From Bordetella parapertussis (GTDB taxonomy: Bacteria; Cyanobacteriota; Cyanobacteriia; PCC-6307; Cyanobiaceae), in assembly GCA_943324725.2 (NCBI GenBank), contig CALPMR020000048.1, forward strand, positions 1 through 13,728: a stretch of DNA of 13,728 nt. Reading direction: 5' to 3'. The position numbers and the translations under genes were made by a program. Position 1 is the stretch's first letter, and each line of letters opens with the position of its first letter. The notes under the pieces are model-generated. The model saw only the letters and a list, made by a program, of their open reading frames with translations, searched no databases and had not been told where the DNA came from. Below, piece by piece: positions 8,001 through 13,728 of this stretch.

Positions 8001-9311
8001 ATGCATATCGCCGTCGTCGGTCTCAGCCATCGCACAGCTCCGGTTGAGCTCCGCGAACGGCTCAGCATCCCGGAGCAGACGATGGAAGCATCCCTCCAGC
8101 AGCTGCGTTCCGACGATCAGGTGCTGGAGGCCTCCATCCTCAGCACCTGTAATCGCCTCGAGATCTATGCCCTCCTGCGCCATCCGGAGCAGGGCATCAC
8201 GGCGGTGGGGAGTTTTCTGAGCCAGGTCTCCGGCCTGGCCCTCGATCAGCTCACTCCCCACCTGTTCACCTTCCATCACGAAGAGGCCGTCGGTCACCTG
8301 CTGCGGGTGGCGGCCGGTCTGGACAGCCTGGTGCTGGGCGAGGGTCAGATCCTCTCCCAGGTCAAGAAAATGGTGCGCCTGGGCCAGGAGTATCGCTCCG
8401 TCGGCCCCATCCTCAATCGCCTGCTCAACCAGGCGGTGAGCACCGGCAAACGGGTGCGCACCGAAACCAATCTCGGCACCGGAGCCGTCTCGATCAGTTC
8501 GGCAGCTGTGGAGCTGGCCCAGCTGAAGATCGGCCAGGCCCGCGGGCTCGATGAGCTGGTCTCCCTCGAACAGGAACAGGTGGCGGTGGTCGGAGCAGGC
8601 CGCATGGCCCGGCTGCTGTTGCAGCATCTCCAGTCCAAGGGCTGTCGTGGGGCCGTGCTGCTGAATCGCACCGTGGCCCGAGCCGAGGCCCTTGCGGCCG
8701 ATTTCCCCGCTCTGCCGGTGCAATGCCGGCCGCTGGGTGATCTGGATCACTGCCTGAGCACCTGTTCCCTGGTGTTCACCAGCACCGGTGCCGAGGAACC
8801 GATCATCACGGCTGAGCGGCTGCATGGCCTCAACCGGCGCTCAAGTCTGATGTTGATCGATATCGGCGTGCCGCGCAACATCGGTGCTGATGCCGGTGAG
8901 CTCAGTGGGGTCGAAGCCTTTGATGTCGATGATCTGCAGGAGGTGGTCGCCCGCAATCAGGAGAACCGCCGCGAGATGGCCGCTGAAGCCGAAGGGCTAC
9001 TGGCGGAGGAGTCGCAGTTGTTCCTGGAATGGTGGGATGGACTGGAGGCGGTTCCGCTGGTGAATCGGCTGCGCAACCAGCTGGAAGATATCCGCGAGCA
9101 GGAACTTCAGAAAGCTCTCAGCCGCATGGGTCCCGATCTCTCAGCCCGGGAGCGCAAGGTTGTGGAAGCCCTCAGCAAAGGCATCATCAATAAGATCCTG
9201 CACACCCCAGTGACCCGGCTGAGAGCGCCTCAGCCACGCCAGCAACGCCATCAGGCGATGAAGGTTCTGCAGGACCTGTTTGAACTGCACGAGGGGCCGT
9301 TTGATGGCTGA
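8001..9311 (+). CDS. hemA: Glutamyl-tRNA reductase
   Basis: NADPH-dependent reduction of glutamyl-tRNA(Glu) to glutamate-1-semialdehyde, the first committed step of 5-aminolevulinate, heme, chlorophyll and bilin synthesis by the C5 route. Catalytic Cys50 lies in STCNR (48-52), and H99 matches the conserved active-site histidine. The substrate region LDSLVLGEGQILSQVK spans 107-121, the NADPH-binding GAGRM lies at 198-202, and the C-terminal dimerisation helices follow from about 320. The length of 436 aa is slightly above E. coli (418) but usual for cyanobacteria. The ATG start directly precedes the conserved MHIAVVGLSHRTAPVELRE. It lies 36 nt after glpX, with a separate 90-nt gap before glgC. 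Confidence 0.97.
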   Translation: MHIAVVGLSHRTAPVELRERLSIPEQTMEASLQQLRSDDQVLEASILSTCNRLEIYALLRHPEQGITAVGSFLSQVSGLALDQLTPHLFTFHHEEAVGHLLRVAAGLDSLVLGEGQILSQVKKMVRLGQEYRSVGPILNRLLNQAVSTGKRVRTETNLGTGAVSISSAAVELAQLKIGQARGLDELVSLEQEQVAVVGAGRMARLLLQHLQSKGCRGAVLLNRTVARAEALAADFPALPVQCRPLGDLDHCLSTCSLVFTSTGAEEPIITAERLHGLNRRSSLMLIDIGVPRNIGADAGELSGVEAFDVDDLQEVVARNQENRREMAAEAEGLLAEESQLFLEWWDGLEAVPLVNRLRNQLEDIREQELQKALSRMGPDLSARERKVVEALSKGIINKILHTPVTRLRAPQPRQQRHQAMKVLQDLFELHEGPFDG

Positions 9312-9401
9312 GATGCGCTTGCATCGAAGTGTTCCCGGCACTCGCAGACGTGCCCCTCGCTCTTGTACGGTCAGCCCATTAAAAAGAAAGGAAGAGAGTC
9401 C
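9312..9401 (+). promoter_or_regulatory. glgC leader with strong Shine-Dalgarno
   Basis: The 90-nt hemA-glgC gap ends in an A/G-rich tract, about 9380-9398. It includes AAAGGAAGAGAG at 9387-9398, with AGGA 9 nt before the glgC ATG. This is the clearest ribosome-binding site in the window and fixes the glgC start. A short GATGC/GCATC hairpin (9312-9325) directly follows the hemA stop. I could not place a confident -35/-10 pair. Confidence 0.6.
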
Positions 9402-10697
9402 ATGAAACGCGTTCTTGCCATCATCCTTGGCGGCGGGGCTGGCACCCGTCTTTACCCACTCACGAAAACACGTGCCAAGCCGGCCGTGCCCCTGGCGGGT
9501 AAGTACAGACTGATCGATATTCCTGTCAGCAATTGCATCAACTCAGAGATCAACAAGATCTATGTGCTGACTCAATTCAACAGCGCTTCACTCAATCGTC
9601 ACCTGACGATGAGCTATAATTTATCGGCAGGCTTTGGTCAGGGTTTTGTCGAAGTGTTGGCAGCCCAGCAAACTCCTGATAGCCCCAGTTGGTTTGAAGG
9701 CACAGCCGATGCCGTGCGCAAATACCAGTGGTTGTTTCAGGAATGGGATGTCGATCACTACCTGATCCTTTCCGGTGATCAGCTCTACCGGATGGACTAC
9801 AGCCAATTTGTTCAGCATCATATTGATACCGGCGCCCAGCTCTCCGTTGGCGCCCTGCCGGTCGATGCTGCCCAAGCCCAGGACTTTGGCCTGATGCGCA
9901 CCACCCCTGATGGTCGTATTCGTGAGTTTCGCGAGAAGCCCAAGGGAGCTGATCTTGAGGCCATGCAGGTGGATACCGAAAAGCTTGGGCTCAGTGCAGA
10001 GGATGCCAAGCGCAAGCCGTATCTTGCCTCCATGGGCATCTATGTGTTCAGCCGCGACACCCTGTTCGATCTGTTGGCAACCAATCCCTCAGCCACGGAC
10101 TTTGGCAAGGAGATCATCCCAGCCTCCCTGGATCGGGGCGACAATCTGCAGAGCTTCCTTTTCAATGACTACTGGGAGGACATCGGCACGATCGGCGCCT
10201 TCTATGAGGCGAATCTTGCCCTCACGGATCAACCCAATCCCGCCTTCTCCTTCTACGACGAAAAGTTCCCGATCTACACCCGTCCTCGCTATCTGCCCCC
10301 CAGCAAGCTGCAGGACAGCCAGGTCACCGCTTCGATCATCGGCGAAGGATCTCTGCTCAAAGCCTGCAGCATCCATCACTGTGTGCTGGGCGTTCGAACC
10401 AGGGTTGAAGATGAAGTGGTGTTGCAGGACACTCTGGTGATGGGTGCTGACTATTTCGAATCGATGGAAGAACGGGCCGTACTGCGGGAGCGGGGTGGAA
10501 TCCCGATCGGTGTGGGCAGGGGCACGACGGTGAAGCGGGCCATCCTCGACAAGAATGTCCGCATCGGCGAAAACGTCACGATCGTCAACAAGGATCACGT
10601 CGAAGAGGCCGATCGTCCGGAGCTGAACTTCTACATCCGTAACGGCATTGTCGTGGTGGTCAAGAACGGCACCATCGCCGACGGTTCCGTGATCTGA
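9402..10697 (+). CDS. glgC: Glucose-1-phosphate adenylyltransferase (ADP-glucose pyrophosphorylase)
   Basis: Makes ADP-glucose from ATP and glucose-1-phosphate, the controlling step of glycogen synthesis. The nucleotide-binding loop [12 protein letters not shown] is at 10-21, the probable catalytic Asp126 in [10 protein letters not shown], and the glucose-1-phosphate lysine K179 in EFREKP (175-180). The C-terminal beta-helix is present from about 300. K384 (ILDKNVRIG) and K421 (VVVVKNG) correspond to the cyanobacterial 3-phosphoglycerate activator lysines (382 and 419 in the slightly shorter Anabaena enzyme, from memory). The length of 431 aa is standard. The start is ATG 9402, supported by the strong Shine-Dalgarno sequence; the frame extends to a TTG at 9363, which I rejected. 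The 5' part is less GC-rich than its neighbours (about 45% at 9541-9660 by hand count). Confidence 0.97.
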   Translation: MKRVLAIILGGGAGTRLYPLTKTRAKPAVPLAGKYRLIDIPVSNCINSEINKIYVLTQFNSASLNRHLTMSYNLSAGFGQGFVEVLAAQQTPDSPSWFEGTADAVRKYQWLFQEWDVDHYLILSGDQLYRMDYSQFVQHHIDTGAQLSVGALPVDAAQAQDFGLMRTTPDGRIREFREKPKGADLEAMQVDTEKLGLSAEDAKRKPYLASMGIYVFSRDTLFDLLATNPSATDFGKEIIPASLDRGDNLQSFLFNDYWEDIGTIGAFYEANLALTDQPNPAFSFYDEKFPIYTRPRYLPPSKLQDSQVTASIIGEGSLLKACSIHHCVLGVRTRVEDEVVLQDTLVMGADYFESMEERAVLRERGGIPIGVGRGTTVKRAILDKNVRIGENVTIVNKDHVEEADRPELNFYIRNGIVVVVKNGTIADGSVI

Positions 10698-10708
10698 ATC
10701 TGACCAGC

Positions 10709-10760
10709 GCCAGCGGGCTTCCACCTTGATCGCTGCAGCGATCGCTGCGAAACCGCTGGC
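10709..10760. other. Nested inverted repeats in the glgC-gnd gap
   Basis: Outer arms GCCAGCGG (10709-10716) and CCGCTGGC (10753-10760) are perfect complements. Centred inside is a perfect 16-bp palindrome, GATCGCTGCAGCGATC (10728-10743). It begins 12 nt after the glgC stop. As RNA it could fold into an 8-bp stem enclosing a 6-bp TGCA-loop hairpin. No U-tract follows. It may end or stabilise the glgC transcript, or be a protein site in DNA. Confidence 0.5.
10738..10745. repeat. HIP1 octamer
   Basis: GCGATCGC overlapping the right half of the 16-bp palindrome in the glgC-gnd gap. It is the second of two HIP1 copies in the window. Confidence 0.8.
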
Positions 10761-10812
10761 CACGGCCGACAGCAGTTGCTGACACGGTGAGCCAAGGGGC
10801 CGAATTCGCCGC

Positions 10813-10835
10813 CATCGCTAGCCAGAATGGCGATG
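10813..10835 (+). other. Hairpin in the gnd leader
   Basis: CATCGCTA (10813-10820) can pair with TGGCGATG (10828-10835) over 8 bp including one G-T pair, with a 7-nt loop. It ends 23 nt before the gnd ATG and about 15 nt before the AAGG ribosome-binding site. A competing 6-bp pairing, CGCCAT (10810-10815) with ATGGCG (10827-10832), uses overlapping bases. The rest of the 161-bp glgC-gnd gap outside the nested repeats shows no recognisable promoter. Confidence 0.35.
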
Positions 10836-10858
10836 AATTTGCGTTTTACCAAGGCCCC

Positions 10859-12292
10859 ATGAGCAAGGCTCACTTCGGTCTGATCGGCCTCGGCGTCATG
10901 GGCGAGAACCTCGTCCTCAATGCGGAGCGGAACGGCTTTTCCAGCGTCGTCTACAACCGCACCTACGCCAAGACCCAGGAGTTTCTGGCCGGTCGTGGTG
11001 CCGGCAAGGACATCATCGGCGCCGAATCTCTGCCGGAGTTTGTGGCTGCCCTTGAGCGTCCGCGGCGCATTTTGATGATGGTGAAGGCGGGCCAACCGGT
11101 GGACGACATGATCGCAACCCTGGCACCACTGCTGGAGGAAGGTGATCTGCTGATCGACGGAGGCAACTCCCTCTACACCGATACCGAACGCCGGGTCGCC
11201 CAGCTCGAAAGCCTCAGCTTCGGCTTCATTGGTATGGGTGTTTCCGGTGGTGCCAAGGGTGCTCTGGAAGGGCCCAGCATGATGCCCGGTGGCACCAGAG
11301 CTGCCTACGACGCCATTGAGGGTCTGGTCACCAAGATGGCCGCCCAGGTCGAAGACGGTCCCTGTGTCACCTACATCGGCCCCGGTGGCGCCGGCCACTT
11401 CGTCAAGACCGTTCACAACGGCATTGAATACGGCATCGAGCAGATCCTGGCCGAGGCCTACGACCTGATGAAGCGGGTGGCCGGGCTCAACGGCGACGCC
11501 ATGGCCCAGGTCCTGGGGGACTGGAACCAGACCGAAGAGCTGGCCTCTTTCCTGGTCGAAATCACCGAGGTCTGTCTGGCCACCAAGGATCCCGAAAGCG
11601 GTGGCGATCTGGTGGAGCTGATCGTCGATGCCGCCGGTCAGAAGGGAACCGGTCTGTGGACCGTGGTCAGCGCCCTGGAGATGGGCGTGCCGGTTCCGAC
11701 CATCTATGCCGCCCTCAACGCCAGGGTGCTCAGCTCCCTGCGCAGCGAGCGGCTGGCGGCGGAAGCCGTGCTCCCGTCTGGTCGTCCTGCCTCAATCCCC
11801 AGCCACAGCTTCGATCTGGGCTCGCCCGAGAGCGGCATGGAGCCGTTGCGTGATGCCACGATCCTGGCCTGCATCGCCAGCTATGCCCAAGGCATGGCCC
11901 TGCTGCAGGAGGCCTCAAAACTGCACGATTACCATCTCGATTTCGCCGCCATCGGCCAGATCTGGAAAGGGGGCTGCATCATCCGGGCCCGCCTGCTGCA
12001 GCGCATTCAGGATGCCTACACCGCCAATCAGGAGCTGCCCAACCTGATGGTCGATCCCTGGTTTGCCGAGCAGATCAACCGCCGCCTGCCTGGCCTGCGC
12101 CAGGTGGTGGCCGGTGCTGCCCTGGCCGGCATTCCTGTGCCCTGCTACAGCAGCACGCTTGATTACATCAGCAGCTACGCCACGGGTCGCCTGCCCCAGA
12201 ATCTGGTTCAGGCGATGCGCGACTGCTTCGGGTCCCACACCTATGAGCGCACCGACCGCCCCGGCAACTTCCACACCGAATGGCTGACATGA
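10859..12292 (+). CDS. gnd: 6-phosphogluconate dehydrogenase (decarboxylating)
   Basis: Oxidative decarboxylation of 6-phosphogluconate to ribulose 5-phosphate with NADPH formation, the third step of the oxidative pentose phosphate pathway and the dark NADPH source in cyanobacteria. The dinucleotide motif GLGVMG is at 10-15. The substrate and catalytic motif HFVKTVHNGIEY carries K183, H186 and E190, numbered the same as in the well-studied sheep enzyme. GVSGGAKGALEGPSMMPGG spans about 127-145. The length of 477 aa is normal. ATG 10859 immediately precedes the Rossmann strand and has AAGG at 10851-10854. The frame opens at a GTG at 10787, but the extra 24 residues lack family features. The stop overlaps the pgl start. 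It makes the substrate of Rpe, encoded nearby. Confidence 0.97.
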   Translation: MSKAHFGLIGLGVMGENLVLNAERNGFSSVVYNRTYAKTQEFLAGRGAGKDIIGAESLPEFVAALERPRRILMMVKAGQPVDDMIATLAPLLEEGDLLIDGGNSLYTDTERRVAQLESLSFGFIGMGVSGGAKGALEGPSMMPGGTRAAYDAIEGLVTKMAAQVEDGPCVTYIGPGGAGHFVKTVHNGIEYGIEQILAEAYDLMKRVAGLNGDAMAQVLGDWNQTEELASFLVEITEVCLATKDPESGGDLVELIVDAAGQKGTGLWTVVSALEMGVPVPTIYAALNARVLSSLRSERLAAEAVLPSGRPASIPSHSFDLGSPESGMEPLRDATILACIASYAQGMALLQEASKLHDYHLDFAAIGQIWKGGCIIRARLLQRIQDAYTANQELPNLMVDPWFAEQINRRLPGLRQVVAGAALAGIPVPCYSSTLDYISSYATGRLPQNLVQAMRDCFGSHTYERTDRPGNFHTEWLT

Positions 12293-13002
12293 CCACCTAT
12301 CAGCTGATCGTGGCCAGCTCGCCCGAGGATCTGGCCCGTCAGGTGGCGGAACGGGTGGCTGCGGTGATCGATCTGGCCCTGGCCCAGCGTGATCGGGCCC
12401 AGATCGCCCTGGCCGGCGGCGAAACCCCCAAGCCGGCCTACGGGCTCCTTGGTCAGGAACATCTCCCCTGGAATCGGGTCGATGTGCTGTTGGGTGATGA
12501 GCGCTGGGTGGACGCGGCCGATCCGGCCAGCAATGCCCGCATGCTGCACGAAACCCTGCTCGCCCAGGGACCAGCCAGCCAGGCTTGCTTCCATCCGGTG
12601 CCCACGGACCGGTCCACTCCAGAGCTGAGCGCCGAGGCCTACGCAGCGCTCGTGGCTCAGATCTGTGCCGGTGATCCGCCCTGCTTTGATCTGATGCTGC
12701 TCGGCCTTGGGGATGACGGCCACACGGCCTCCCTGTTCCCTGGTACCGCTGCCGCCACGGTCAGCGACCGGTTCGTGACGATCGGCGAGGGCAAAGGGCT
12801 GCCGCGCATCACGCTGACGGCTCCGGTGCTCAGTGCCGCCCGCCAGGTGATTTTTATGGTCAGTGGCGCCAACAAGCAACAGGCCCTGCGCCGCCTGCTC
12901 GATCCAGAGGAGCTCGCTGAACGCACTCCAGCCAGGTTGGTGCAACCAGCCCAGCCGGTGGTGATCCTCGCCGATGCGGCAGCGGCCGACGGCCTGGCCT
13001 GA
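12289..13002 (+). CDS. pgl: 6-phosphogluconolactonase
   Basis: Hydrolyses 6-phosphogluconolactone to 6-phosphogluconate, the step before Gnd, in the cytosol. It is DevB/SOL family. Motifs: LAGGETPKPAY (41-51), GDERWVDAADPASNARM (69-85) and the signature LLGLGDDGHTASLFPG (137-152). It is 237 aa from the ATG at 12289, which overlaps the gnd stop as ATGA and implies translational coupling. An ATG at 12280 in the same frame would add three residues and cannot be excluded; neither start has a Shine-Dalgarno sequence. The gene order gnd-pgl reverses the pathway order, with both coupled on one message. Glucose-6-phosphate dehydrogenase is not in the window. Confidence 0.95.
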   Translation: MTTYQLIVASSPEDLARQVAERVAAVIDLALAQRDRAQIALAGGETPKPAYGLLGQEHLPWNRVDVLLGDERWVDAADPASNARMLHETLLAQGPASQACFHPVPTDRSTPELSAEAYAALVAQICAGDPPCFDLMLLGLGDDGHTASLFPGTAAATVSDRFVTIGEGKGLPRITLTAPVLSAARQVIFMVSGANKQQALRRLLDPEELAERTPARLVQPAQPVVILADAAAADGLA

Positions 13003-13036
13003 TCGCGCCAGACTGTCGCTCAACCGGAGCAGCAGG

Positions 13037-13630
13037 GTGACCGCAGACCAGGGGAGCAGGGATCCGGAAGCCACGCGGCTGGTGGTGTCAGGGGCCGGCT
13101 TCAGCGGCTGGCATGCCCTCAATGACACGATCATGGGGGGGCGCAGCAGTGGCGCCTGCCGAATCGACAGCCACGGGCTCCATTTTGATGGCGAGCTGGT
13201 TGAGGCCGGTGGCGGCTTCATCAGCGTGCGCTCGCCGCTGTTCTCGCCACCGCTGGATCTTTCCGGCTGCACGGCCCTGGAACTGGCTGTGGTCGGTGAA
13301 GGCAGGCGCTTCAAGCTGGCCGTGGCCTGCGCCGATGGCGTGGCCGGCCTCACCGAACTGATCCCCGGCGGGCTGCGCTGGGTGCATGAATTCGCCACCG
13401 AGCACGACGGCATCACCCGGGTACGGATCGGCTTTGAGCAGCTCAGTGCCTCGGTGCGTGCCAAACCGATTCAGGGGCTGCCCCTGGGCTTGCCACTGCG
13501 ATTTGATCCCAGCCGCATCACCCGGTTGCAGCTGCTGCATTCCAAGTTCGGCGACGATGGTGGCCTCAATCCCGGCTTTCGAGCTGGCCCCCTGCATCTT
13601 GAACTGCACGCGATCCATGCCGTCGTCTGA
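13037..13630 (+). CDS. CIA30-family protein (NDUFAF1-like)
   Basis: Belongs to the CIA30 family, named for the mitochondrial complex I assembly factor NDUFAF1. The family fold is a galactose-binding-like beta sandwich. Seen here: W25-HALNDTIMGGRSSG (25-39), resembling the family WxxxNDxxMGGxS signature, then a GGGFISVRS strand (58-66) and alternating beta-strand patterns to the end. GTG at 13037 is chosen because GGAG at 13026-13029 lies 7 nt upstream, giving 197 aa. The open frame extends to an ATG at 12974 inside pgl, adding 21 unconvincing residues. There is no signal peptide or membrane segment. A role in NDH-1 assembly is possible from the family name but untested here; the location next to NADPH-producing gnd-pgl is only suggestive. 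Confidence 0.8.
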   Translation: MTADQGSRDPEATRLVVSGAGFSGWHALNDTIMGGRSSGACRIDSHGLHFDGELVEAGGGFISVRSPLFSPPLDLSGCTALELAVVGEGRRFKLAVACADGVAGLTELIPGGLRWVHEFATEHDGITRVRIGFEQLSASVRAKPIQGLPLGLPLRFDPSRITRLQLLHSKFGDDGGLNPGFRAGPLHLELHAIHAVV

Positions 13631-13728
13631 TTCCGATCCACTGGCGCCCGGTTGGCTGAGGCACGACGTCAGCGCCAACACTGATCTGAGCCAACTGGTG
13701 GCGGCAGCGGCCGATCTCTGTCGCAAGC
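13617..13728 (+). CDS. Unidentified gene, 5' end only
   Basis: An open frame starts at ATG 13617, overlaps the last 14 bases of the CIA30-family gene, and runs off the window end after 37 codons. Visible features: a polar Ser/Asp-rich start, PGWLRHDVS, then an Ala-rich helix-like stretch (QLVAAAADLCRK). Codon usage resembles the neighbours. The fragment is too short for identification. It is probably co-transcribed with the upstream gene. Confidence 0.5.
   Translation, partial: MPSSDSDPLAPGWLRHDVSANTDLSQLVAAAADLCRK

Noticed and set aside
9615..9620. Perfect TATAAT inside glgC, considered as an internal promoter
   Set aside because: It encodes conserved-looking residues (Tyr-Asn) and has no acceptable -35 at 16-19 nt spacing. 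A chance match in the less GC-rich 5' part of glgC.
10787..10858. 24-residue upstream extension of gnd from a GTG
   Set aside because: Family proteins begin just before the Rossmann strand. ATG 10859 fits and has AAGG upstream. The extension overlaps a leader hairpin instead.
1..13728. Search for mobile elements, CRISPR arrays, tRNA genes and defence systems
   Set aside because: No transposase, integrase, regularly spaced repeats, tRNA-like arms or nuclease/toxin genes were seen. The window is continuous core chromosome.

Overview
This window is chromosomal DNA from a GC-rich cyanobacterium. It most resembles the Cyanobium / Synechococcus (alpha-cyanobacterial) lineage. The evidence is a class II (GlpX-type) FBPase/SBPase of exactly 334 residues, a C5-pathway glutamyl-tRNA reductase, a GlgC with lysines where the cyanobacterial enzyme binds 3-phosphoglycerate, a CcsA of the chloroplast/cyanobacterial type, two HIP1 octamers (GCGATCGC), and high G+C at third codon positions. 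All genes are chromosomal housekeeping or core-metabolism genes. I see no rRNA, tRNA, CRISPR array, insertion sequence or phage gene.

Left block (1-5968, all +): typA/bipA, a DUF309 protein overlapping its stop, an LptA/OstA-like exported protein, one long ORF joining an LptB-type ATPase to an LptF/G-type permease, and ccsA. The tight spacing suggests one transcription unit for translation stress and envelope biogenesis. It ends at a perfect 14-bp hairpin. The LptB-LptF/G fusion is the most unusual thing in the window: these are normally separate polypeptides.

Middle (5969-6959): rpe lies on the minus strand, convergent with ccsA and divergent from glpX. The convergent gap holds several hairpins and a HIP1 site. 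The divergent gap (173 bp) holds plausible -10 elements facing both ways.

Right block (6960-13728, all +): glpX, hemA, glgC, gnd, pgl, a CIA30-family protein, and the first codons of an unidentified gene. With rpe this covers the Calvin cycle (rpe, glpX), the first committed step of tetrapyrrole synthesis (hemA), glycogen synthesis (glgC), and the oxidative pentose phosphate pathway (gnd, pgl, rpe). These are the reactions that switch carbon and NADPH flow between light and dark. The glgC-gnd gap carries a nested inverted-repeat structure, and glgC alone has a strong purine-rich Shine-Dalgarno sequence.
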